Position numbers and translations under genes: made by a program. From NCBI RefSeq assembly GCF_002487355.1, contig NZ_NTMG01000044.1, positions 1 through 48,535 of the forward strand: a DNA stretch of 48,535 nt, given 5' to 3'. Source of the DNA: Candidatus Methanoperedens sp. BLZ2 (lineage in GTDB: Archaea; Halobacteriota; Methanosarcinia; Methanosarcinales; Methanoperedenaceae). Shown here piece after piece: positions 34,463-42,395 of this stretch (positions are counted from its first letter, which is position 1; each line of letters starts with the position of its first letter). The notes beneath the pieces were generated by a model. It worked only from the letters and a program-made list of their open reading frames with translations. It was not told the origin of the DNA and did no database searches.

Positions 34463-34492
34463 TATAAATACTATTGTTCGTATATATACGAA
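34463..34492 (+). promoter_or_regulatory. promoter and operator of hairpin RNA copy D
   Basis: TATAAATA (34463-34470), then the perfect 16-bp palindrome TTCGTATATATACGAA (34477-34492). It occupies the space between TATA box and predicted start site, where a bound repressor would block RNA polymerase recruitment. Confidence 0.65.
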
Positions 34493-34496
34493 TCGT

Positions 34497-34549
34497 AGTG
34501 GGCAGAGAAATTTTTTTATACACCACCATAATCCCCCTTTCTGCCCACT
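34497..34549 (+). ncRNA. candidate small hairpin RNA, copy D
   Basis: AGTGGGCAG (34497-34505) pairs with CTGCCCACT (34541-34549), and flanking AGAAA/TTTCT can extend the stem with a bulge. The loop reads T-tract, then ACACCACCATAATCCCCC. It is a diverged tandem copy of the unit at 34328-34419, including promoter. The exposed C-rich segment could pair with purine-rich SD sequences (speculation). Confidence 0.62.
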
Positions 34550-34613
34550 TACTTATCATATTTGGAATGGGAAATATTACCTAACTGATTTTTTCAAGGA
34601 TACCTTTTTAAAT

Positions 34614-34650
34614 CCGTTACGCGAATCAATCCAAAAAATCGCGTTACGCA
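34614..34650. repeat. CGTTACGC iteron pair, 27-bp period
   Basis: CGTTACGC begins at 34615 and again at 34642, exactly 27 bp apart. The second is followed by AATT. The motif and period match the five-unit array at 36598-36732. Located about 90 bp upstream of the membrane-protein gene at 34735. Confidence 0.65.
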
Positions 34651-34734
34651 ATTAAATGTAAATTAAATAACATAAATTCACATTTATAGAAACAGTTATT
34701 ACCTCAGAGGAGAAATATATTTTATGTAAATTAA

Positions 34735-35049
34735 ATGACGAAAAAGGGACTGATCTATATGAATACAAATGAAATATTCAAGAATAAAAAATTAGCATAC
34801 GGTTTTACCTCATTAATAGGGCTGGCTTTTATGAGTTTTGTGGCTGGCTGGGTATTCCTTATCCCGATAGCAACAATGGCCTTCCTTTTATATGGTTATA
34901 CTGTTTATTCGAAAGACCAAAAGCACAGGATCAGTGTGAATTATAAACCGAGTGAAGCAATGAAAGCGATTGCTCGCAGGGAAATGGAACTCAATAAAGA
35001 GAAAGACAGATTGATGTATGAACAAAGCCAGGGCGAAATAAAATGGTAA
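34735..35049 (+). CDS. small membrane protein with charged C-terminal helix
   Basis: 104 residues: two hydrophobic segments (YGFTSLIGLAFMSFVAGW; VFLIPIATMAFLLYGY) and a 50-residue charged helix (SEAMKAIARREMELNKEKDR). The start may be the ATG at 34735 or at 34759 (MNTNEIFKNK). The CGTTACGC pair is upstream. It is convergent with the recombinase gene. No family recognised. Confidence 0.6.
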   Translation: MTKKGLIYMNTNEIFKNKKLAYGFTSLIGLAFMSFVAGWVFLIPIATMAFLLYGYTVYSKDQKHRISVNYKPSEAMKAIARREMELNKEKDRLMYEQSQGEIKW

Positions 35050-35092
35050 TAAAATAAAATTTATATTATTTCATTTTATTTCATTTATAACA

Positions 35093-35929
35093 TCACAGCA
35101 TATCCAGCGGACTTTTGATCTTCTTTATCTCATCACTTGAGACCTGAGTATATATCTGCGTAGTCTGCAAATTCGAATGCCCAAGGAGCTTCTGGATTTT
35201 TCGTATGTCCACCCCGTTCTCAAGAAGATGTGTGGCAAAAGAATGCCGGAGCGTGTGCACATGCACGGGTTTATCGATCCCTGCTCGCTCGGCGGAGATT
35301 TTGATCGCATGTTGAATACCGCTTGATGACATTTTCCTGCCTTTTATCGAAAAAATATAACCTCTTCCTCCTGCATTTGTTTTTTCGATATAGTCGAGAA
35401 GATCCTTCTTGAATATTTCAGAGATAATAAATATCCTGTCCTTTGCGCCTTTTCCAAGCCGCACCCAGCCTGTTCCATCATTCAGGTCAAGGTCGCAGTA
35501 TTGCAGGTTGATGCATTCCGAAAGCCGAAGGCCCGTGGAATAAAGGAGTTCAATTAAGAGCCTGTGCTTTATGTTTTCAGTATTATCGATGAGGTCTTTT
35601 ATCTCCTTATGGGTCAGCACCACAGGCAGCTTTTTTGATGCTTTTGGCGTTTTTATCAAAGACATGTTTTTTCCAAGCATATCTGTATAGAAAAATTTTA
35701 GTGATGCTTTTATGAGTGCGATCGAGGAATTTGACAGAGAATCGTCTGATATCTTGGAGGCCAAGAACTCCTTTATATCATCATCCTTTATCTCTTCGAT
35801 ATCCTTTTCAATAAATTCAAGGAATTTGCGATTATAGAAAAGATACATCTTTGATGTCTGTTTTGAAAAGCCACGGAGTTTTAACTCAGTCTCAAGCTTT
35901 TTCAATTCTGGTGGGAGTTCAACTGGCAT
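35093..35929 (-). CDS. xerA: tyrosine recombinase, XerA-like
   Basis: 278 residues: N-terminal SAM-like core-binding domain, C-terminal catalytic domain with the full residue set: R in STGLRLSECI, K in LGKGAKDRIF, H-x-x-R in HVHTLRHSFATH, H in KLLGHSNLQT and nucleophile Y in QIYTQVS. The length and compact form suit archaeal XerA, which resolves chromosome dimers at dif. An integrase of a small mobile element is the alternative, given iterons on both sides and a tRNA gene 0.9 kb away. No dif-like site was recognised. Confidence 0.88.
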   Translation of the reverse strand: MPVELPPELKKLETELKLRGFSKQTSKMYLFYNRKFLEFIEKDIEEIKDDDIKEFLASKISDDSLSNSSIALIKASLKFFYTDMLGKNMSLIKTPKASKKLPVVLTHKEIKDLIDNTENIKHRLLIELLYSTGLRLSECINLQYCDLDLNDGTGWVRLGKGAKDRIFIISEIFKKDLLDYIEKTNAGGRGYIFSIKGRKMSSSGIQHAIKISAERAGIDKPVHVHTLRHSFATHLLENGVDIRKIQKLLGHSNLQTTQIYTQVSSDEIKKIKSPLDML

Positions 35930-36085
35930 AACAGTTTATTTTTATGTATTTAAGGTATATAAAAACTCCGTCTAATTTTCCGAGGTTGCTGAAAAAGAAT
36001 CGCAGAAACTAAAAAAAATCGATTTTGCTTAGAAAAAAACTTTAGTATTCCAGTTGCCAATATGTATTTATTTGATTTAGTCATT

Positions 36086-36391
36086 ATGAAAAAATATCAT
36101 GAAAGGACTCGACCAGACCGCATAAAAAGGGGGGCGGTGCTTCGTGGATTGGAGGCAGATGTTTTTATCAATCAACCATTCTCTGGATCGGAAGCTCATC
36201 ATATCGATAAAAAAACTGTTGTTTATATACCTAACTGGCTTCATTCTTCGTTACCCCATCAACATAAAAAACCTGAAACTATGGTTATAATCAATAAGTG
36301 GTCAGACCGATGGGTTCAGTTGGAAGAAGCTCACAAAGATGAAACGCTAAAAACAAAATTATTAAAATTTTATGAGATGTTTTTAGAATGA
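36086..36391 (+). CDS. small HNH-like protein
   Basis: 101 residues from the ATG at 36086 (MKKYHERTRPDRIKRG); an ATG at 36062 is in frame. The centre FSGSEAHHIDKKTVVYIPNW resembles the EAHHI-D core of HNH nucleases, with a later His in HSSLPHQHKK. No zinc Cys pairs. It may be a minimal HNH nuclease or its remnant; nuclease activity is unproven. It lies between recombinase and iterons. Confidence 0.55.
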   Translation: MKKYHERTRPDRIKRGAVLRGLEADVFINQPFSGSEAHHIDKKTVVYIPNWLHSSLPHQHKKPETMVIINKWSDRWVQLEEAHKDETLKTKLLKFYEMFLE

Positions 36392-36597
36392 TTTATAACA
36401 AAAAAAGTACGTATAATCTACCTTATATGTACTTTTTGACAAAATGCGGCGGAAAAAACCATAGATTTCTGTTGTCAAATTCATTTTTTTTTGAAAATCT
36501 TGTTTTGGGATTGCCAAGGTATGAAATGTAAGACTTGCTATAGAACTATCGCCATAAATTAAAATAAGAGGTTTAAATAAAAATATTGTATTCACTT

Positions 36598-36732
36598 CCC
36601 GTAACGGAAATTTGTTGAGTAAATCCCGTAACGGTATTTATACAATGAAATCCAGTTACGGAATTTAACCTGCACAATTGCGTAACGGGAATTTATTAAA
36701 TACATTGCGTAACGGAATTTATGTGCTTTAAT
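36598..36732. repeat. five 27-bp CGTAACGG iterons
   Basis: Five units start at 36598, 36625, 36652, 36679 and 36706, exactly 27 bp apart. Each begins with a core such as CCCGTAACGG, TGCGTAACGG or CCAGTTACGG followed by an AATTT-like run and about ten variable AT-rich bases. A regular array with a conserved core is typical of iterons bound by an initiator or repressor. They are too short and too continuous to be CRISPR repeats and spacers. Confidence 0.85.
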
Positions 36733-36835
36733 TTTGACCCCTTTTTACTTCCATATTTTTGGCTTAACAATTTTTAACTGGCAAATGAGAAATGTTATGT
36801 TCAGTCATACGCATAGCTCTAAATAAAAACAATGA

Positions 36836-36908
36836 GGCCCGGGCCGGGATTCGAACCCGGGTCGTAGGATCCACAGTCCCATAGGATAACCAGCTACCCC
36901 ACCCAGGC
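36836..36908 (-). tRNA. tRNA-His (GTG)
   Basis: Acceptor GCCTGGG (36908-36902) pairs with CCCGGGC (36843-36837); anticodon loop CTGTGGA gives GTG; T arm CCGGG TTCGAAT CCCGG is perfect. The discriminator is C73 (36836), followed by TCA, so CCA is not encoded. The base before the acceptor stem on the minus strand is T, so the G-1 that HisRS requires is not in the gene. Thg1, encoded at 4851-5624, would add G opposite C73. Confidence 0.95.
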
Positions 36909-37405
36909 ACATTGATTCAATGATGGGGGTACCCCGTAATTGTATCGGTAAATGATAAAGGTTTTGTTCCATAATTCTCTTTTTAGTATTATGGGGATGT
37001 TAGGGGGGTTTCAATTCGTATTGGTAATTTTGGCGTGATAAAATATAATCCATGTTGTATAGAATTAAACGCATAATCGTAAGTTTTAAGGCTTGATAAA
37101 TTAAGGCTATATTATTCAATAAGATCATATATAGTTAAAACGTATCTACAGGTTCCATGACATTTGTACGGGGTTTGGGGTGACTGCACGCGACGAATAT
37201 TTATGCTCAAAAAGTGATTGAAACCCTAAATACCGCGTTTAAGCCCTAAGAATAGGCGCGAATAGTAACTTCAAAAGTTGTATTGTTAGATATAAGAATA
37301 CTGGAAATTTTTAACCGTTTTGATGGAAATTGAAGTCTTTATTTTTTACAGAAATAGAAGTTTCCATTATAGGATAATTATATAACTGTTCATGAAATAA
37401 TAGTT
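36909..37405. other. intergenic region upstream of tRNA-His and the kinase
   Basis: About 500 bp with no gene seen. It holds the divergent promoter regions: an ATTATATAAC TATA-like box at about 37378 in front of the kinase, and no strong TATA box in front of the tRNA. A short inverted AACTT/AAGTT lies near 37270. Confidence 0.5.
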
Positions 37406-37447
37406 TTGGGAATAAGCTTAAGCAATCAAAATATTATTATATGCAAA

Positions 37448-38668
37448 ATGTATTCTTCAGAACCATCTATTTTCCTGAAAATTTTAAGAAAAATTCTCAT
37501 TGAACATGGCGAAAAAATATTATTTCTTTCATTTATAATAGTTTTTTTTGATTTATATTTATTTAGGTATATTCAGAATGTAGGTGATTATTTATCACTA
37601 TTTATAATTTTTATATTGATGTACATTTCTTTCTTAAGTTTTAGAATTAAAGATGATTTGAAAGAAATGGAATCATTTATGCAAAGACGGGAAGAGCTAA
37701 GAGAACTAGAAAAAGTTAGGATTGAGAATGATGAAATAATCAATCTATTAAAAGGAATGCGCTCCTTCAAAGCATACTTTAATGATTCGAAATATAACGA
37801 ACCCAGAGAATTAAGGCAGATTGTTAATAAACTTGACTTTTTTCTTAACGAAATAAGACCATTATATAAAAGTAATATCAAAGAATCTAATATTAATATA
37901 TCCTCAAATGCAATCACCATACCAGCAGCAATTTACAAATCTGAAAAATCACTCAATTCGGATAAGCTCCTATCAGTTTACAGGGAGGTTTCTTCTGAGT
38001 TTTCTCATAGTATCAAAACACCCCTTGCATCCATAGAACTTGCCATCGTTAATTTAAATGAAAAGATTTATGGACTTAATCAAGAAAATAAAGATAAAGA
38101 CGAAAATTCAGAAATTTTTATTTCTTTACTTGAAAATGCTTCGATATCGCTTGATTATATTAAAGGGATTCTTAAGCGAGGTGCAGGATTCTTTCCTGGC
38201 GAACCAGAACGGTTTTCAATCCAATCAGTAATTCGAAAATCGATAAGGATAACAAGAGAGGCCACAAATAATAAAGCAGAAGTTTCATTATCATTAGACA
38301 ATATACCTCAAATTAAATATTACCGGTTGAATTTATTATTATCGATTATACAAATACTTGAGAATGCATTTGAATCATTAGGTCCTAATGGGAAAATCGA
38401 AATAGCAGGTTCGTACAATAAATTAAATGGAGAGGTCGAGATTTTAATTTCAAATAACGGAGCACCTATTCCTTCGAAAGTTCAAAGCAAGATTTTCGAA
38501 CCAGGCTTTTCTACAAAAGGTTCATCAAGGGGTTTAGGACTTTCAATTGCAAAGAGATGTCTTGAGACAGTAAATGGACAAGTTGAATTAGTACAATCTA
38601 ATAATACTAGAACATGTTTTAAAATCCTCTTTAAGCCAGAAGAAGTTTATCAGATAAAAGAAGGTTAA
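37448..38668 (+). CDS. membrane sensor histidine kinase
   Basis: About 406 residues. Two N-terminal helices (ILFLSFIIVFFDLYLFRYI; YLSLFIIFILMYISFLSF) with almost no outside loop, then a coiled coil (MQRREELRELEKVRIENDE) and a linker. The H box is SEFSHSIKTPLASIE near residue 205; N box QILENAFESL; G boxes FEPGFSTKGSSRGLGLSIAK. With no sensor loop it probably detects an intracellular or membrane signal. ATG 37448 chosen; TTG 37406 is an alternative. The response regulator starts 2 nt after its stop. AT-rich, unlike the core genes. Confidence 0.85.
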   Translation: MYSSEPSIFLKILRKILIEHGEKILFLSFIIVFFDLYLFRYIQNVGDYLSLFIIFILMYISFLSFRIKDDLKEMESFMQRREELRELEKVRIENDEIINLLKGMRSFKAYFNDSKYNEPRELRQIVNKLDFFLNEIRPLYKSNIKESNINISSNAITIPAAIYKSEKSLNSDKLLSVYREVSSEFSHSIKTPLASIELAIVNLNEKIYGLNQENKDKDENSEIFISLLENASISLDYIKGILKRGAGFFPGEPERFSIQSVIRKSIRITREATNNKAEVSLSLDNIPQIKYYRLNLLLSIIQILENAFESLGPNGKIEIAGSYNKLNGEVEILISNNGAPIPSKVQSKIFEPGFSTKGSSRGLGLSIAKRCLETVNGQVELVQSNNTRTCFKILFKPEEVYQIKEG

Positions 38669-38670
38669 CT

Positions 38671-39672
38671 ATGTCACGAGATATATTAATAGTTGATGAT
38701 ATTAGGAGCACTCTAGAGAACTTGGGAAATGAGGTAAGACTTAACCTTGCTATTGAGCCATTCCTTGCTGATGATCCTTACCAAGCTTTTGATATATTAC
38801 GTTATTATCCAATTAAAGTGTTGGTTACCGACCAAGAAATGCCTGGCATGACAGGAACAGAGTTAGTCCGAAAAGTAAAGGATGATTTAGGCTTAAAGAT
38901 ACCATGCATAATGCTAACGGGTTTTGCCGACAAAGTGAGCGCTTCCGACGTAGTGAATCTAGGCTTTTTCCGTTTTATTGACAAAGACAATGCTCGAGCT
39001 GAACTCACGCAATCGATCCGACAAGCTCTTCGACATTACGAGATGAGTGCATTACATGAGTCCTTAATAGAAGTTAACAAACCTCTTATAAGTAAAAAAT
39101 CATTTCTTAAGTTTAAAAATCAAGTTTCTTTAAAACTCTTGCGTGTAAGCTCAATCGTTAATCCTTTTATTCGAGAAAAAGATTGGCACACCGAACTAAT
39201 CGCTCAAAGAAATATACATGGAGTTCACAGAGTCAGTGTTCGCCATAAAGCAAACTTATCTATAGAATATGGCGTTAATTCAGAAATTCTCCTTAGTGTA
39301 GGTCTTAATCTCAAAAAATTATTCGGTGGATTGGAGTCGATACTTGAAAATAAAATTTCACTGGAGGCAAAGATAAAAAATGAATATGAAATAGAAATCC
39401 AAGCCGAAAACACACTAGAGGTAAAGGAAATAACTGATGAACCTACCAATGAAGGAATGATTCTCCAGTCAAGAGAATACCAAAGTGCCCCGGTGTATAC
39501 TCGAATAAATTGTGTGTTTCAAATTGAATGCTCTTGTTGTCGAATTCCTAGAACTTTTGACATATCTCTTGACGTACCAACTAATACTATCGCATTAAGG
39601 CAAGTTGAGCATTTTGATAAAGGACCTTCAAAAAAAATATATACTGGATTCTTCACAGGTACAATTATATAA
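38671..39672 (+). CDS. response regulator with novel C-terminal domain
   Basis: 333 residues. Receiver domain 1-120: acidic pair in LIVDDIRST, phospho-Asp in VLVTDQEMPGMTG near residue 52, Thr in MLTGFAD, Lys in FIDKDN. The C-terminal 200 residues have no HTH; they look beta-rich (VSVRHKANLSIEYGVN, KNEYEIEIQAENTLE) and include a Cys cluster CVFQIECSCCRIP near residue 290. Output is therefore not DNA binding by a known domain. Paired with the kinase upstream; the two form a self-contained signalling unit. Confidence 0.82.
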   Translation: MSRDILIVDDIRSTLENLGNEVRLNLAIEPFLADDPYQAFDILRYYPIKVLVTDQEMPGMTGTELVRKVKDDLGLKIPCIMLTGFADKVSASDVVNLGFFRFIDKDNARAELTQSIRQALRHYEMSALHESLIEVNKPLISKKSFLKFKNQVSLKLLRVSSIVNPFIREKDWHTELIAQRNIHGVHRVSVRHKANLSIEYGVNSEILLSVGLNLKKLFGGLESILENKISLEAKIKNEYEIEIQAENTLEVKEITDEPTNEGMILQSREYQSAPVYTRINCVFQIECSCCRIPRTFDISLDVPTNTIALRQVEHFDKGPSKKIYTGFFTGTII

Positions 39673-40018
39673 ACTCGTAAATAGTATAAAATCCACCAAG
39701 AATGTGGATTATCCCTATAAACATTCTGCTAAAATACAATTTTCTACCTATTATATCAATGCAATGATACATGTTACTCCTTTTAATTATATATTTGCGC
39801 CTGTATTGGAACTTAGAAATCAAGAAACTCAGAGAAAATAAAATCCTGAGCATCTATCTGATGCCTCGTGATTCATCATGAGGTCAGTGACTCAAGGCAA
39901 TAGATTTTTATGCCACTAAAGATTAATAAATTCTATACTCTTTCTTAATACTTGAAAAATCAGGCGCCAAAAAGATATAATATAATAGATCATAATAAAT
40001 GAAAAAGAGGTATCAGAC
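39673..40018. other. intergenic region
   Basis: AT-rich DNA between the response regulator and hicB. CCTCGTGATTCATCATGAGG at about 39865-39884 is a near-palindrome that could end the kinase operon or act as an operator. A TATA-like GATATAATATAAT near 39975 precedes hicB. No gene seen. Confidence 0.45.
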
Positions 40019-40270
40019 ATGTTGATCCAATATATTAAGGCTGCACTTGAACATGCCAAATATGAAATAATAGATGACGAAGAACCATATTATGGCGAAG
40101 TGCCAGAACTTCAAGGTGTATGGGCAAGCGGAGAAACTCTTGAAGAATGCAGAAAGAATCTTGAAGAAGTGATCGATGAATGGATAATAATCAGATTAAG
40201 AAAAGGATTAACAATACCTCCTATCGGAAATTCCCATATAGAAACAACTGGAGAAATGGCAGTTGCCTAA
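40019..40270 (+). CDS. hicB: HicB-like antitoxin
   Basis: 83 residues of the degraded-RNase-H fold: YYGEVPELQGVWASGETLEE is the HicB signature, with LEEVIDEWIIIRLRKGLTIP after it. No C-terminal DNA-binding domain, as in the short archaeal HicB form. AGAGGT lies 8 nt before the ATG. Antitoxin-first order, the reverse of E. coli hicAB, as is common in archaea. Confidence 0.9.
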   Translation: MLIQYIKAALEHAKYEIIDDEEPYYGEVPELQGVWASGETLEECRKNLEEVIDEWIIIRLRKGLTIPPIGNSHIETTGEMAVA

Positions 40271-40478
40271 GCTTATCCCAGTAAGTTGGAAATTTTTGGT
40301 TAAGCGCCTTAATGAACTGGGTTTTGAAGGACCCTATTCTGGCGGCAAACATCCATTTATGATAAAAGGTGATCTGGTTTTGACTATTCCCAATCCTCAT
40401 AAAATTAAGATCGGGGTAGACCTAATATCAAAAATACTAAAACAGGCAAAAATATCAAGAGAAGAATGGTTGAGATGA
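40263..40478 (+). CDS. hicA: HicA-like mRNA interferase toxin
   Basis: 71 residues with a dsRBD-like fold: LIPVSWKFLVKRLNELGFEG, then YSGGKHPFMIKGDLVLTIPN, where the catalytic His sits in GGKHPF. It starts at a TTG (40263) inside the last codons of hicB, overlapping by 8 nt; no ATG is available before the conserved start. Coupling to hicB keeps toxin translation low. Confidence 0.9.
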   Translation: MPKLIPVSWKFLVKRLNELGFEGPYSGGKHPFMIKGDLVLTIPNPHKIKIGVDLISKILKQAKISREEWLR

Positions 40479-40537
40479 CTATTTTTGTTTTTCATGCTTT
40501 TTAAAAATGGTAGAAAAAATAATCCGAAACTGCCGGA

Positions 40538-40957
40538 TCAGAAAAGCGTTTCCGCAGCAACAAGCGCTTTTTCGTAATTGGCCGGATATGCTCTAATTTT
40601 TATTTTTGCAGTAATCGTATCGGCAGTCGCTGCAAGCCTGACTTTTCCTTCAAAAGCAGCCTGCTTATCGAACCTGATATGCAAGCAGCATTCTTCATCG
40701 ACCCTCTCGCACCGTTCCTTCCTCAACTTTTCAAGTTCATATTCAGGCAAACCTGACTTTAAAATATCGATAAAACGAATGCAGTCTTTACCTTTGATCT
40801 GTCCCTGAAGTAAGGTGATCGGATTGCCAAAATGACCTTCGGTCTGTGTTTCATTAATTTTATTATCAAAAAGAAAAAGTGACAGGGCAGTTTTTACCCT
40901 GTCATCACTTTCGGTGGCGTGAACGCTTGCCCGAAAAGTGATATAATGTATATTCAT
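40538..40957 (-). CDS. COG1325-type RNA-binding protein
   Basis: 139 residues: [20 protein letters not shown] at the start and [20 protein letters not shown] in the middle match the archaeal COG1325 family, described as exosome-related RNA-binding proteins with a dsRBD-like fold. It overlaps rpl15e by 4 nt (ATGA), a neighbourhood shared by many archaea. Probable role in RNA processing. Confidence 0.85.
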   Translation of the reverse strand: MNIHYITFRASVHATESDDRVKTALSLFLFDNKINETQTEGHFGNPITLLQGQIKGKDCIRFIDILKSGLPEYELEKLRKERCERVDEECCLHIRFDKQAAFEGKVRLAATADTITAKIKIRAYPANYEKALVAAETLF

Positions 40958-41541
40958 TTGCCAGTATTGTCGTGAGATCTCAGGCTGGGTCTTGTTTTCT
41001 CGGTACCTATGCCCTTGAACCTCTGGCCCCTGCCCTTTCTGCCTGCGCTTGTCTTTCCTCTGAATACGCGGCCTTTCTGGGTATTACTGCACATCCATTT
41101 AAGGTTTTTATCAACCTTTATCGAAGGATGGTTCGGGTCAACGACTATTACCTCATACCATTTGTGTTTGCCGTCCTGGCCTACCCAATAACTGTTCAAT
41201 ACCTGCATATTTGGGAATCTGCGTGCAACACGCTCTTCACCAATACTCTGGATGCTCTTCCCGGGTGTGATCTTATTGACGCCCATGTGCTTGGTTCGTC
41301 TCCCACGCTGCCATCTTGATTTTCGCCTGCCACCGCGTCTTATTCTCACACGTGCGACTGCAATACCCTGTTTGGCCTTAAAACCAAGGGCTCTTGCCCT
41401 GTCAAGTCTTGTCGGATGGTCCAGCCTTGTTACTGCCGGTTCGCGTCTCCAGACCTGCATCCTTTCCCATAAGAGTTCACCGACATCTGATTCGTCAGGT
41501 TTTTTCCATGCGTCCCTGATGTACGCGTACATTGATTTCAT
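40954..41541 (-). CDS. rpl15e: 50S ribosomal protein L15e
   Basis: 195 residues, the normal length. Basic throughout, with [20 protein letters not shown], the [20 protein letters not shown] block and [20 protein letters not shown]. It is a large-subunit protein that binds 23S rRNA. Its leader (41542-41650) contains a GC-rich hairpin and a possible upstream frame. First gene of the operon with the COG1325 protein. Confidence 0.97.
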   Translation of the reverse strand: MKSMYAYIRDAWKKPDESDVGELLWERMQVWRREPAVTRLDHPTRLDRARALGFKAKQGIAVARVRIRRGGRRKSRWQRGRRTKHMGVNKITPGKSIQSIGEERVARRFPNMQVLNSYWVGQDGKHKWYEVIVVDPNHPSIKVDKNLKWMCSNTQKGRVFRGKTSAGRKGRGQRFKGIGTEKTRPSLRSHDNTGK

Positions 41542-41576
41542 TGTTTTCTCCAGTGTAGTTTTACGGTTCAGCCTTA

Positions 41577-41633
41577 TCAGGCCACATCCCTGCGGGATTT
41601 TCTCCCGCCACTTCTTGCCTTTAATAAGTTCAT
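41577..41633 (-). promoter_or_regulatory. rpl15e leader hairpin and upstream frame
   Basis: The leader has GCGGGA/TCCCGC (41592-41597 and 41603-41608) as a 6-bp stem with a 5-nt loop. An upstream frame (ATG 41633 to TGA 41577) encodes [18 protein letters not shown], basic like L15e itself. Either could serve autoregulation by L15e; the upstream frame may be chance. Confidence 0.35.
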
Positions 41634-41706
41634 TGTAGTTAAAGATATCTTATATTTTCGTTTTATCTGAATATCTATAATATAAAAAGGTGAATTGTAC
41701 CCCAAC

Positions 41707-41745
41707 ATATATAAAGCTTTAAATACCCTATATAAACGTGAGAAT
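41707..41745 (+). promoter_or_regulatory. tbp promoter region
   Basis: A TATATAAAG box near 41707 lies about 38 nt upstream of the tbp ATG; other TATA-like boxes follow (TTTAAATAC, CTATATAAAC). GTGAG precedes the start codon by 4 nt. Several overlapping TATA boxes in front of the TBP gene could allow autoregulation (inference). Confidence 0.5.
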
Positions 41746-42312
41746 ATGGTAAATACTACGGAACCAAAGAAAACTATAAAGATAGAAAATGTGGTTGCAT
41801 CGACAGCTATTGGGGCAAAACTTGACCTTAATGAAGTTATCAGGGTCCTTGAAGGAGCAGATTATAATAAGGAGAGATTCCCGGGTGTTGTTTACAGGAC
41901 TGCAAACCCTAAAACCGCAGCATTGATCTTCGGAAGCGGAAAGATCGTCTGCACAGGAGCAAAAAGTATTGCTGACGTAGGTGTGGGTCTTAACAAGGTG
42001 TTTGATAAATTAAAGACGATGGGTGTTGATATACCAGCAAAACCGGAAATAGTGATACAGAATATCGTGGCCTCAGCCGATCTCGGAAGAGTGCTGAACC
42101 TTAACGCCATAGCCATTGGCCTTGGACTTGAGAATATCGAATATGAACCTGAACAGTTCCCTGGTCTTGTTTACAGGCTGTCAGTCCCGAAAGTTGTCAT
42201 GCTCTTATTCGGATCAGGTAAACTGGTCGTAACGGGTGGAAAGAAACCCGAAGATGCTGAAGCAGCAGTTGAAAAGATAGTACTTGAACTTGACGGACTG
42301 GGTCTGTTATAG
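41746..42312 (+). CDS. tbp: TATA-box-binding protein
   Basis: 188 residues. Two imperfect repeats of about 90 residues: [20 protein letters not shown] with [20 protein letters not shown], and [20 protein letters not shown] with [20 protein letters not shown]. These form the DNA-binding saddle. I chose the ATG at 41746 over an upstream frame beginning at 41695, because the TATA box itself lies inside the latter. Core archaeal transcription factor. Confidence 0.97.
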   Translation: MVNTTEPKKTIKIENVVASTAIGAKLDLNEVIRVLEGADYNKERFPGVVYRTANPKTAALIFGSGKIVCTGAKSIADVGVGLNKVFDKLKTMGVDIPAKPEIVIQNIVASADLGRVLNLNAIAIGLGLENIEYEPEQFPGLVYRLSVPKVVMLLFGSGKLVVTGGKKPEDAEAAVEKIVLELDGLGLL

Positions 42313-42395
42313 GCCAATATTCAAGTTTCTTTTCATTTTCAAAATAATCAAATAGACCAGAACATTTTTATTTTTAGACACATTCTGGTGTACCT

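Noticed and set aside
36598-36732. CRISPR array
   Set aside because: The conserved part of each 27-bp unit is only about 10 bp, the rest is too short for spacers, and no cas gene is present.
36836-36908. tRNA-His as an integration (att) site for the nearby recombinase
   Set aside because: No second copy of the tRNA 3' end was found in the window, so there is no evidence of an attL/attR pair.
37020-37060. C-rich stretch resembling the hairpin RNA loop
   Set aside because: No flanking inverted repeat or TATA box at the right distance.
39605-39841. 78-residue frame overlapping the response regulator end
   Set aside because: Out of frame with the regulator, no SD, no motif; probably chance in AT-rich DNA.
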